Below are positions 30,832 to 37,170 of a stretch of 37,170 bases of DNA, one piece after another. Origin of the DNA: Euryarchaeota archaeon UBA58. Lineage in GTDB: Archaea; Thermoplasmatota; Poseidoniia; Poseidoniales; Thalassarchaeaceae. Location: contig DAHR01000006.1 in NCBI GenBank assembly GCA_002498525.1, forward strand, positions 1-37,170, given 5' to 3'. Within the stretch, counting starts at the first letter, position 1; each line of letters begins with the position of its first letter. Below the pieces are notes generated by a model, which made no database searches, was not told the origin of the DNA, and worked only from the letters and a program-made list of their open reading frames with translations. A program made the position numbers and the translations under genes.

Positions 30832-31176
30832 TCAGTCGGTGGTGTAACCGATTGTCGCAGTATCACCGCTGACAGACATGACGTAGAGCGAGCGCAGGTT
30901 GACGCCCGAGTTGCCCAAACCTCTGGTGAATCCGGCGAGGGCTCCGGGTTTGTGGTCGAGTTTGGCGCTCTTGAGTTTCGATACGGTGTAATTCGCACCT
31001 ATTGCATCGAGTGCTGAGATGGTGGCGCTCGGATTGTCGGTGAGGACTGCTGCCGATGCTGAGCCATCACCGATCGCAACGATGGCGAGGATGTTGACCC
31101 CGGCTGCAGCGATGGCTTCACAATGAGTTGCAAGCGATCCGGGCGCGTCGTCCATGGTTAGTCTGAATTCCTTCAT
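30832..31176 (-). CDS. Tandem ACT-domain protein
   Basis: The 114-aa protein is made of two ACT domains. The first starts KEFRLTMDDAPGSLATHCEAIA and continues with VNILAIVAI. The second starts KLDHKPGALAGFTRGLGNSGVNLRSLYVMS. Both have the 'PG.L......l...gvNi' loop where amino acids bind. Stand-alone ACT pairs are small amino-acid sensors that regulate partner enzymes; no biosynthetic partner is adjacent. The gene is bracketed by two copies of the same palindromic repeat (30707 and 31240), which is notable. Confidence 0.85.
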   Translation of the reverse strand: MKEFRLTMDDAPGSLATHCEAIAAAGVNILAIVAIGDGSASAAVLTDNPSATISALDAIGANYTVSKLKSAKLDHKPGALAGFTRGLGNSGVNLRSLYVMSVSGDTATIGYTTD

Positions 31177-31239
31177 GCCGCCCGTTCAAGGTCTACGGCC
31201 TTGAATCTGTCGAAGGGGGTTCAGGTGGATGGATTGCAG

Positions 31240-31357
31240 ATTACCTTCCTCTCAATACGAACACAGAGATTCCATCAATCCAAAATGGTAATCGCATTTC
31301 TTGTGTTCAACTAATCCAGTTTTCCATAGTGAACTCCGTAAGCACCGTGAGATGCCT
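31240..31357. repeat. ~118-bp palindromic repeat (dispersed repeat, copy 3)
   Basis: ATTACCTTCCTCTCA and ACACAGAGATTCC on the left, and GAACTCCGTAAGCACCGTG then AGATGCCT on the right, align with the ends of the copy at 30707. The interior differs. Base pairing is more decayed than in copy 2. It lies between the divergent ACT gene and the 3-hydroxyacyl-CoA dehydrogenase gene, ending about 45 bp before that gene's ATG, so it may contribute to its promoter or leader. Confidence 0.55.
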
Positions 31358-31400
31358 AACTTCGCAATGGCTATTGCCGAACGACAGGTGCGGGAGATTG

Positions 31401-32291
31401 ATGGATGTCGGAGTCGTCGCTGTTATCGGGGCTGGGGCGATGGGCGCTGGAATCGCTCAGGTCTGCGCCCAGAGCGGTTGGGAGACTCGACTTTTCGATG
31501 CTTTTCCCGATGGTTTGGACAAGGGTATGGCTGCAATCGATGGATTCTGGGACAAAGGCATCGAGCGTGGCAAGACCACTGCGGCGCAGAAGGCGGAATG
31601 GTCAGCCAATCTCAGTCAACACTCGGAGATGGCTGAAGCTGTCGCTGGGGCGGATCTCGTCATCGAAGCCGTGCCGGAGATCATCGAATTGAAGCGCTCG
31701 ATCTTCGCTGACCTCGAGCGATTGGCCCCCTCACATGCCATCCTCGCAACGAATACTTCAGGGCTGCCGATTTCAGACATCGCCTCGGCGACCGGTTGCC
31801 CTGACCGCATCATCGGCATGCACTTCTTCAATCCCGTTCCAATCATGAAACTGCTTGAATTGGTGCGACACGACGCATGCTCGGATGCTACCATCGCAGC
31901 CGCGCAATCAATCGGTTCTGCGATGGGGAAAGAGACCATAGTGGTGCGCGACGTACCTGGATTCGCTACTAGCAGACTCGGTGTCGTGCTCGGCAACGAA
32001 GCCATCAGAATGCTCGCCGACGGCGTCGCCTCGGCGAGTGACATCGACACTGCCATGAGACTCGGCTACCGTCATCCTATGGGACCTCTCGAACTCTCTG
32101 ACCTCGTCGGACTCGACGTCCGACGAGACATCCTCAACAATCTGGCTGACGCCTTCCAAAACGATTCCTACCGCCCACACGCTCTCCTCGATGCACTGGT
32201 CGAAGAGGGCGCCCTGGGGAGGAAGACGGGCATGGGAATCTACGACTGGTCGGGTGAAGCCAAGGCTGAACGCGATGACCTGCCACTGTGA
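31401..32291 (+). CDS. 3-hydroxyacyl-CoA dehydrogenase (3-hydroxybutyryl-CoA dehydrogenase type)
   Basis: ATG 31401 follows GGGAG at 5-nt spacing; the upstream frame to 31329 lies in repeat sequence. The 296-aa protein has the NAD motif VAVIGAGAMGAGIAQVCA (7-24), TNTSGLPISDIA, the catalytic His segment GMHFFNPVPIMKLLELV, and the C-terminal dimerisation domain with DLVGLDVRRDIL. It oxidises (S)-3-hydroxyacyl-CoA to 3-oxoacyl-CoA; PaaH of the phenylacetate pathway belongs to this family. It is followed without a gap by a SemiSWEET gene (TGA then ATG). Specificity could be general beta-oxidation or the aromatic route. Confidence 0.93.
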   Translation: MDVGVVAVIGAGAMGAGIAQVCAQSGWETRLFDAFPDGLDKGMAAIDGFWDKGIERGKTTAAQKAEWSANLSQHSEMAEAVAGADLVIEAVPEIIELKRSIFADLERLAPSHAILATNTSGLPISDIASATGCPDRIIGMHFFNPVPIMKLLELVRHDACSDATIAAAQSIGSAMGKETIVVRDVPGFATSRLGVVLGNEAIRMLADGVASASDIDTAMRLGYRHPMGPLELSDLVGLDVRRDILNNLADAFQNDSYRPHALLDALVEEGALGRKTGMGIYDWSGEAKAERDDLPL

Positions 32292-32570
32292 ATGATTGGT
32301 ATGGATCCACTGCTCGTCGAATCGATTGGCATCGTCGCTGGAATCCTCGGCGTCATCGCTTGGCTGCCACAGCTCCGCCGTGTCTGGAAAGAGAAGAAAC
32401 ATGAAGGGATTTCACTCCCCACATTCTGGCTCGTCGCCTCCGCGCTCTCGCTCTGGCTCATCTATGGTTTCTTGATTGGCTCGCTAGCGATGATTTTTGC
32501 CAATATTGCAGCGCTGGGTTGCATTCTCGCGCTGATCATCGGAGTCAATCGACTGCGTCGAGAAGGCTAA
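32292..32570 (+). CDS. SemiSWEET-type PQ-loop transporter
   Basis: The 92-aa protein is one three-helix bundle: helix 1 (SIGIVAGILGVIAWLPQL) with the PQ motif followed by RRVWKEKKHEGISLPTFWL, helix 2 (VASALSLWLIYGFLIGS) and helix 3 (MIFANIAALGCILALIIGV). This is the SemiSWEET arrangement, which dimerises to carry sugars. The start is the first base after the previous stop; an ATG three codons later is also possible. Substrate unknown. Confidence 0.9.
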   Translation: MIGMDPLLVESIGIVAGILGVIAWLPQLRRVWKEKKHEGISLPTFWLVASALSLWLIYGFLIGSLAMIFANIAALGCILALIIGVNRLRREG

Positions 32571-32600
32571 AACTCAATGGTCGAACCGCGGGGTCACCAA

Positions 32601-32676
32601 GGGCGTGTAGATCAGCTGGAAGATCGCTTCGTTCGCAACGAAGAGGCCGCGAGTTCAAATCTCGCCATGTCCACCA
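32601..32676 (+). tRNA. tRNA-Ala (anticodon CGC), CCA encoded
   Basis: Cloverleaf: acceptor GGGCGTG/CATGTCC including the G3-U70 pair that marks alanine tRNA; D stem GATC/GATC; anticodon stem CTTCG/CGAAG with loop TTCGCAA (anticodon CGC); variable AGGCC; T stem GCGAG/CTCGC with loop TTCAAAT; discriminator A at 32673, then encoded CCA (32674-32676). No intron. It reads GCG codons. Confidence 0.95.
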
Positions 32677-32690
32677 ACAGAACTCAGCCA

Positions 32691-32717
32691 GAGGCGAGTT
32701 TGAACTCGCGTCCTCGT
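32691..32717 (-). other. tRNA-Ala-like T-arm fragment in inverted orientation
   Basis: On the minus strand, ACGAGGACGCGAGTTCAAAC then TCGCC resembles ACGAAGAGGCCGCGAGTTCA then AATCTCGCC of the tRNA-Ala just upstream. It forms a 7-bp dyad GCGAGTT/AACTCGC. It is either an inverted tRNA remnant (integration or duplication scar) or a hairpin that could end the tRNA transcript. The rest of the gap 32718-32782 shows nothing I can name. Confidence 0.4.
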
Positions 32718-32782
32718 CCATTCGACGCTGACTTCGCAAGGTCCTCGCTACGAGGTGGTCAGCAGATTCACGCCCGGCTGAT

Positions 32783-33580
32783 TCATTCTTCTTCGGCAGC
32801 GCTGAAATTCGGTTCTCGCTTTTCAAGGAAGGCGCTGACTCCTTCGGCAAAATCTGAGGTCAGTGAAGCAGCCGTTATGGCGACTCTCTCGAACTCGAGT
32901 TGAGTCTCCATGAATGTGGTCGAGGCAGCGTCGAGCAATTGCTTCGTCGCCTGACGGCTGACTTGTGCCCAGCGTCCCCAATTCGCCGCAACCTCGATGG
33001 CTCGATCGAGCAGCACCTCGGCACTCACGACCTCGTCAACAGCCCCGTATTCAAAGGCCTGTTCGCCAGTCCAAATATCATTCTCGAAGAAGAATCGACG
33101 TGCTCGCTGACCTCCCACCAGCCTCGGCAGCAACCAAGTCGAGGCACCATCGGGCGACAAGCCCAAACTGAAGAAAGCCGCTGCCAAGCGCGCTTCAGGC
33201 ACGCAGACTCGGTAGTCGGCAGTCAGTGCAAGCCCCAATCCTCCACCCGCAGCAGCCCCATTCATCGCCGCCACGAAGATCGTCGAATCGTGACGTAATC
33301 TCAATTGCAGCGGGTGGAGGACACCAGTCAATTCGCCTACGAGGTCGGCGATGGTACCATCATCGATCGCATCGGCGAACTCGCCGACATCAGCACCGGT
33401 ACAGAAGAATCGACCCGTCCCAGTCAGAACGATTGCTTTGCAGGACGCATCGTCGAGCAATCCACCCAGAGTATCGGATATCGCATGGATGGATTCTCGC
33501 GAGAAAGCATTCCGCGCGATTTCAGCAGAGAGTGTGACGAGCGCGACCCCATCATCTAGGCGTTTCACCACGAGGCTCAT
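32783..33580 (-). CDS. PaaG-like enoyl-CoA isomerase family protein
   Basis: ATG 33580 begins at the conserved MSLVVKRLDDGVALVTL (265 aa); a TTG at 33631 with GGAG upstream is possible. It is a crotonase with oxyanion segments GRFFCTGAD and AMNGAAAGGGLGLAL. Both hydratase glutamates are absent: GGGLG in place of GGGxE, and FFSLGLSPDGASTWLLPRLV in place of the PE loop. The latter is the PaaG signature ('F..iGLvPDsGgSWLLPRLVG'), with Asp144 as probable acid/base. PaaG isomerises the ring-1,2-epoxide of phenylacetyl-CoA to oxepin-CoA and related double bonds. This supports an epoxide-based aromatic route here; another enoyl-CoA isomerase role is possible. Confidence 0.87.
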   Translation of the reverse strand: MSLVVKRLDDGVALVTLSAEIARNAFSRESIHAISDTLGGLLDDASCKAIVLTGTGRFFCTGADVGEFADAIDDGTIADLVGELTGVLHPLQLRLRHDSTIFVAAMNGAAAGGGLGLALTADYRVCVPEARLAAAFFSLGLSPDGASTWLLPRLVGGQRARRFFFENDIWTGEQAFEYGAVDEVVSAEVLLDRAIEVAANWGRWAQVSRQATKQLLDAASTTFMETQLEFERVAITAASLTSDFAEGVSAFLEKREPNFSAAEEE

Positions 33581-33648
33581 GGCTGCCCAGTCGAAGCCTT
33601 GCTTTTCAACTGCATGAAGGTGATAAGTCAACTCTCCATCCCCTCACC

Positions 33649-35067
33649 ATGCACGTGCGCGACCGCATCTACATCGACGGTCAATGGGTTGAAGCAAGCG
33701 GCGGGGGCGTAATCGAAGTCATCGACCCGGCAACCGAGCAGTGCATCGGTTCTGTGCCGGTCGGCTCGGCCGCGGACGTCGACGCAGCAGTAGCCGCGGC
33801 CAAGGCAGCATTCCCATCTTGGTCACAGTCCTCAATCGAAGAGAGACAGGGCTATCTGAACGCGATCTCGGCTGCCATCGGCGAGCGTGGCGAAGAACTC
33901 GCACAACTCATCACTTCCGAGGTCGGCACGCCGATCAACTACAGTCGAATGGCCATGGTCGGAACTCCGCGGGTCGTCTCACGCTCGTACGCGAAGATGC
34001 TCGATTCCTTCGAATGGGAGTCGGAAGTGCGCAATTCGCTGGTCGTCAAGGAAGCGATTGGAGTCGTAGGGATGATCACGCCCTGGAACTTCCCCCTTCA
34101 CCAGATAATCGGTAAAGTCGCCCCCGCCCTCGCCGCCGGATGCACAATGGTACTGAAGCCGTCGAAGGAGGCGCCTCTGAACGCCTTCGTTCTGGCTGAC
34201 ATCATCGACGGCATCGGGCTGCCCGCGGGGGTGTTCAATCTGGTTTCAGGCCACGGCCGCGACATCGGAAAGACGCTTTCCGGCCACCCTGATGTCGATA
34301 TGGTGAGTTTCACTGGCTCGACTGGAGCGGGTGTCCAAGTCAGCGAGGTCGCCGCACCCACCGTCAAGCGTGTGACGCTGGAATTGGGTGGCAAGAGTGC
34401 GAATATCATCCTCGACGATGCTGATGTCACGAAGGCTGCCAAGATGGCTGTTTTCGCCTGTTTCGGTAATTCAGGACAGGAATGCTCGGCGCTCAGCCGA
34501 TTGTTGGTGCCGACGAGCAAGCGCGACGAGGTCGTGGCTGTCGTGGCTGCGACGATGGAGCGCTATTCTGTCGGCGACCCACTCGACGAATCGATGCGCT
34601 GCGGGCCTATGGTCTCAAAGCGCCAGCAGGAGAGTGTCGCCGACTACATCGCCAGCGGAATCGCAGATGGTGCCACTCTGATAGCCGGCGGAGAAGGCAT
34701 GCCAGAGGGTTTGGAGGCTGGATATTTCGTTCGACCCACAGCATTCGCAGACGTCACGCCCGAGATGAGGATCTTCCGCGAAGAGGTATTCGGACCACTT
34801 CTGGCAATCACCACGTACGAGACTGAAGAAGAGGCGATTGCCCTTGCGAATGACTCGGAATACGGATTGTCCGGCGGCGTCTGGTCGGCTGATGAGGAAA
34901 GGGCCATGCGAGTCGCGAGAGCCATGCGAACCGGGCAGGTCAGCATCAACGGTGGTGCATTCAACGTCAGTGCACCATTCGGCGGTTACAAACTCTCGGG
35001 CAACGGCCGCGAACTCGGTCTGCACGGGCTCGAGGAATTCCTCGAAATCAAGGCAATTCAACGCTGA
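33649..35067 (+). CDS. NAD(P)-dependent aldehyde dehydrogenase
   Basis: The 472-aa protein has all ALDH landmarks: TPWNFPLHQ (Asn147), VLKPSKEAP (Lys170), FTGSTGAG, ELGGKSANIILDDAD (general base Glu245), GNSGQECSALSRLLV (catalytic Cys279), EEVFGPLL and the closing NGRELGLHGLEEF. It oxidises an aldehyde to the acid. In the Box and Paa pathways a ring-opened semialdehyde-CoA is oxidised by an ALDH (BoxD, or the ALDH part of PaaZ), and this gene lies beside the PaaG-like gene (divergent, 68-bp gap). That role is inferred. The following kinase gene starts 9 nt later with GGTGAGC as ribosome binding site. Confidence 0.93.
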   Translation: MHVRDRIYIDGQWVEASGGGVIEVIDPATEQCIGSVPVGSAADVDAAVAAAKAAFPSWSQSSIEERQGYLNAISAAIGERGEELAQLITSEVGTPINYSRMAMVGTPRVVSRSYAKMLDSFEWESEVRNSLVVKEAIGVVGMITPWNFPLHQIIGKVAPALAAGCTMVLKPSKEAPLNAFVLADIIDGIGLPAGVFNLVSGHGRDIGKTLSGHPDVDMVSFTGSTGAGVQVSEVAAPTVKRVTLELGGKSANIILDDADVTKAAKMAVFACFGNSGQECSALSRLLVPTSKRDEVVAVVAATMERYSVGDPLDESMRCGPMVSKRQQESVADYIASGIADGATLIAGGEGMPEGLEAGYFVRPTAFADVTPEMRIFREEVFGPLLAITTYETEEEAIALANDSEYGLSGGVWSADEERAMRVARAMRTGQVSINGGAFNVSAPFGGYKLSGNGRELGLHGLEEFLEIKAIQR

Positions 35068-35076
35068 GGTGAGCTG

Positions 35077-35658
35077 ATGGTCGGCCGCCTGCTGGTCATA
35101 ACGGGTGCCAGTGGAGTCGGGAAATCGACGCTGACGACAAGGGTCGCTTCGGCATTGGAATTCGAGAAGGTCGCCTCGACCGACACGGTTCGTGAGATCC
35201 TCAGGACTCAACTCGGTATCGAAGCCGAACCGGCTCTGTATCGCTCATCATTCCAGCCCGCCGGTTCAGGAGCGATAGAAGATTGGCGGGCGACCATCGT
35301 GCCATTATCGGACGGCATTGAGGCGGTTATCGAGCGCGCGCGCAAGCGCGGCTCGGATCTGCTGCTTGAAGGAGTCCACATCGCACCATCATTCACTCTC
35401 CTCGACGATTGGCGCGCTGCAGGAGGGAGGGCGTGCGGAGTGGTCCTTCACGTGGACGATCTGGAGGAACATGTGAGGATGATCGCATCGCGTCAAGAGC
35501 ATAATGACAGGTCGGCTCGACACTATCTCGACCACATCGAGCAGATTCGACAGATTCACGATGAAATGGTCAGACTCGGGAGCGAAAACGGTTGGCTGCT
35601 CATCGATGTCACGCTCGAAGACGATCCTCTCGGGGCTATCGAAACGGCGATGAAATGA
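35077..35658 (+). CDS. 2-phosphoglycerate kinase-like P-loop kinase
   Basis: The 193-aa protein has P-loop LVITGASGVGKSTLT (GASGVGKS at 10-17), then ASTDTVREILR, a helical lid with YRSSFQPAG, LLLEGVHIAPS, and a late ASRQEHNDRSARHYLDHI segment. The STD.vRE.lR and LEGVH.aP motifs are those of archaeal 2-phosphoglycerate kinase (COG2074), which makes 2,3-bisphosphoglycerate for cyclic-2,3-BPG in methanogens. Close relatives outside methanogens are not all proven to use this substrate. It is co-directional with the aldehyde dehydrogenase at 9-nt spacing and convergent with the UPF0200 kinase gene, whose stop is the very next base. Confidence 0.82.
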   Translation: MVGRLLVITGASGVGKSTLTTRVASALEFEKVASTDTVREILRTQLGIEAEPALYRSSFQPAGSGAIEDWRATIVPLSDGIEAVIERARKRGSDLLLEGVHIAPSFTLLDDWRAAGGRACGVVLHVDDLEEHVRMIASRQEHNDRSARHYLDHIEQIRQIHDEMVRLGSENGWLLIDVTLEDDPLGAIETAMK

Positions 35659-36201
35659 TTACACGCCGAGCGCATCGAAGGCCTGATCGGCGCTCTTCAG
35701 AAGGTCGTCGAATGAGCCATTATTGACAATCGTCACCCGCGCTTGAGCCATCAATTCTGCCAAGCCCCAAGCCCATTCTCGCTTCTCACGCTCGCCAAAA
35801 CCACTCTCGTCTTCTCCCCGTCCTCGGCCCGCCAACCATGCTTGACGTGCCTCATCCGTGGCTTCCAGAGAGAGGATTTCCGCCTCTGCGAAATCCTCGA
35901 CCAATCTATCGAATTCTAGCGGCTGACGCATGCCATCGATCAGCACGTCAGCCGCCTCGAGCGCTTCGTGAACCATCGGCAGCAGGCGCTCGACAACGAC
36001 CGCTTCGCCCCATTCTTCACGCATCGAAAGAGCGGTCGAACCGACATTCGCAGCACTGGCTTCCAGCCCATCGGCTGCAACCTGTGCACGAACCACATCA
36101 CCCAGCGATAATACCGCAATGCCACGCTCGACAGCGCGGCCTGCGACCAAACCTTTCCCAGAACCCTGTGGCCCACACAGAACGATGACGCGGCCGCTCA
36201 T
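35659..36201 (-). CDS. UPF0200-family nucleotide kinase-like protein
   Basis: The 180-aa protein shows VIVLCGPQGSGKGLVA (P-loop 10-17), GIAVLSLGDVVRAQ, SMREEWGEAVVVERLLP, DVLIDGMRQPLEFD, and a C-terminal RVTIVNNGSFDDL. These match the archaeal UPF0200 pattern ('GD.VReE', 'lR.e.G...vA.R', 'viDGiRs..E', 'I.N.g'). The family is structurally close to adenylate/dephospho-CoA kinases but its substrate is unknown. Note that the conserved P-loop Ser/Thr after Lys is Gly here (GKG), which could weaken Mg-ATP coordination. Confidence 0.85.
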   Translation of the reverse strand: MSGRVIVLCGPQGSGKGLVAGRAVERGIAVLSLGDVVRAQVAADGLEASAANVGSTALSMREEWGEAVVVERLLPMVHEALEAADVLIDGMRQPLEFDRLVEDFAEAEILSLEATDEARQAWLAGRGRGEDESGFGEREKREWAWGLAELMAQARVTIVNNGSFDDLLKSADQAFDALGV

Positions 36202-36264
36202 GTCAGCTCAGCCATCGCCCATCATCAATGACGATTGCCGCCTTGCGGCGGTGAGACAAGCGAT

Positions 36265-37101
36265 TCAACTGCCCTTCCACTTCGCCTCGCTGCGCTCGAG
36301 GAAGGCTGTCACGCCAATCTCCTTGTCGTCGGTATCGAACAGCGCGACGAACTCCGAGCGCTCGGCAAGAATCCCTTCGCTAAGCGGCAGATCGAGGGCT
36401 GCGCGAACCGCCCTTTTCGCGACTTTCACCGTGTAAGGCGACTTGCGAGCGATGTTCTCAGCTAGAGCCATCGTCACAGCTTCGAGGTCTTCGGGTGTCG
36501 CGACTTTGTTGACCAAACCAAGGCTCAGTGCTTCTTCTGCCCCGACCATCTCGCCGGTCAGAACCATCTCCATCGCCTTTCCGTAGCCCAGAATCTGACA
36601 TAGCCTCTGGGTTCCGCCGCCACCCGGGATTAACCCGAGATTGATCTCTGGCGTCCCGAATTTTGCTCTATCCGAGACTACCCGAAGATCGCAGGATAGA
36701 GCCAATTCGGCTCCACCACCGAGGGCGAAGCCGTCGACCATCGCTATCGTCGGCTTGGTCAGATTCCAGACTCGCTCCCAGGCATTATTCTCGAAGAAGG
36801 GTCGGACATCGTCCGAATTCTTGCCTACGAATTCGGAGATGTCCGCACCCGCAGCAAAGGCTGCGGGCTTCTGTCGCTTACCCTCAGGAGCGGTGGGCGG
36901 AGACGCCCCACGAATCACCACGACACGAACGTCATCATCAGATTCTGCATCACTGCAAGCCTGTTTGATGGCTTCGTGAGATTCGGAATTCAGCGCGTTC
37001 AACTTCTCAGGACGGTTGAGCGTCCAGAGCGAAATCACGCCACCCTCTGGACTCGAACCACTGACTGGAAGATTCTCGACAAGCAGCACATCCTCACTCA
37101 T
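36265..37101 (-). CDS. Enoyl-CoA hydratase (PaaF-like)
   Basis: The 278-aa crotonase has LNRPEKLNALN, FAAGADISEF, VDGFALGGGAELALSCDLRV and FGTPEINLGLIPGGGGTQRL. Both catalytic glutamates are present (Glu132 in GGGAE, Glu152 in TPE), so it should be an active hydratase. It ends in the family's trimer helix and FLERSEAKWKGS. An extra 13-residue loop (SPPTAPEGKRQKP, about 68-80) is inserted before the oxyanion strand. Substrate may be 2,3-dehydroadipyl-CoA (PaaF role) or ordinary enoyl-CoA. It is monocistronic as far as the window shows. Confidence 0.92.
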   Translation of the reverse strand: MSEDVLLVENLPVSGSSPEGGVISLWTLNRPEKLNALNSESHEAIKQACSDAESDDDVRVVVIRGASPPTAPEGKRQKPAAFAAGADISEFVGKNSDDVRPFFENNAWERVWNLTKPTIAMVDGFALGGGAELALSCDLRVVSDRAKFGTPEINLGLIPGGGGTQRLCQILGYGKAMEMVLTGEMVGAEEALSLGLVNKVATPEDLEAVTMALAENIARKSPYTVKVAKRAVRAALDLPLSEGILAERSEFVALFDTDDKEIGVTAFLERSEAKWKGS

Positions 37102-37137
37102 GAATCAGCCAGCAGCCTCCCTCGCTTCAACATACGC

Positions 37138-37170
37138 TCAGTCGAGCGGAGGTGGCGGAGGCATCCCAGG
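37138..37170 (-). CDS. Possible C-terminus of a leftward gene ending PGMPPPPPLD
   Basis: Reading leftward from the right edge, one frame gives ten codons, PGMPPPPPLD, then TGA at 37138-37140, 36 bp before the start of the hydratase gene. The proline run resembles a flexible tail. Ten codons cannot prove a gene, and no family can be assigned. Confidence 0.25.
   Translation of the reverse strand, partial: PGMPPPPPLD

Noticed and set aside
30707..31357. CRISPR array
   Set aside because: Two palindromic elements about 530 bp apart with a gene between them; no regularly spaced short direct repeats and no cas genes.
32691..32717. A second, functional tRNA gene
   Set aside because: Only a T-arm-like segment is present; no acceptor, D arm or anticodon arm can be folded around it.

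Overview
The window looks like a piece of an archaeal chromosome, most likely a planktonic euryarchaeon of the Thermoplasmatota (Poseidoniales / Marine Group II-like). This placement is inferred from gene content; no rRNA is present. Archaeal markers are an Orc1/Cdc6 initiator, a TBP-fold protein, an archaeal-type PPAT fused to a DUF359 (GTP-dependent dephospho-CoA kinase) domain, a UPF0200 kinase, a 2-phosphoglycerate kinase-like protein and a COG1099 TatD-like hydrolase. These sit among many bacterial-type metabolic genes: GroES, glycolytic class I aldolase, GlpX, biotin carboxylase, a CysJ-like reductase, and Box/Paa-type enzymes. Genes are dense and short-spaced, with ATGA overlaps and frequent GGTGA / GGAG ribosome binding sites.

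Layout. 1-3.3 kb: the 5' end of groES (leftward), a small unknown gene, an FGE-like membrane protein coupled to an MsbA-type ABC exporter, and tRNA-Gly(UCC). 3.4-8.0 kb: a small membrane protein; a leftward three-gene unit (unknown, TBP-like, TatD-like); a hotdog thioesterase; a DUF4870-like protein; and a translation-factor-like protein whose P-loop is gone. 8.2-13.7 kb: a membrane-anchored protein with a very long disordered tail, a PfkB kinase with a biotin carboxylase, and a flavodoxin-less CysJ-like FAD/NADPH reductase. 13.8-18.3 kb: an MBL hydrolase, a 407-bp intergenic region in front of orc1/cdc6 that is the best replication-origin candidate, a four-helix membrane protein, the fused CoA-biosynthesis gene, and about 340 nt of non-coding, highly self-complementary sequence that is probably a structured RNA. 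18.3-21.7 kb: an 872-aa winged-helix protein of unknown function, an AT-rich divergent region with an origin-box-like palindrome, and two tandem paralogous small winged-helix proteins. 21.8-27.9 kb: aldolase and GlpX (gluconeogenesis), moaC and moaE, a 2[4Fe-4S] ferredoxin, and two flavoprotein oxidoreductases (phytoene-desaturase-like and geranylgeranyl-reductase-like).

28.0-37.1 kb is the most striking part. It holds a BoxB-like di-iron benzoyl-CoA-epoxidase homologue with every expected metal ligand, flanked by an enoyl-CoA hydratase and an unknown 186-aa protein. Nearby are a 3-hydroxyacyl-CoA dehydrogenase, a PaaG-like epoxide/oxepin isomerase homologue, an aldehyde dehydrogenase and a second true enoyl-CoA hydratase. 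Together these resemble an aerobic, CoA-dependent, epoxide-forming aromatic degradation route of Box/Paa type. The ferredoxin (24.5 kb) and the CysJ-like reductase (12.4 kb) could supply the electrons that bacterial BoxA supplies. This pathway is an inference from gene content. tRNA-Ala(CGC), a SemiSWEET, an ACT-domain protein and two small P-loop kinases share the region. A family of about 110-bp palindromic CACAGAG repeats lies in three intergenic gaps between 23.9 and 31.4 kb.
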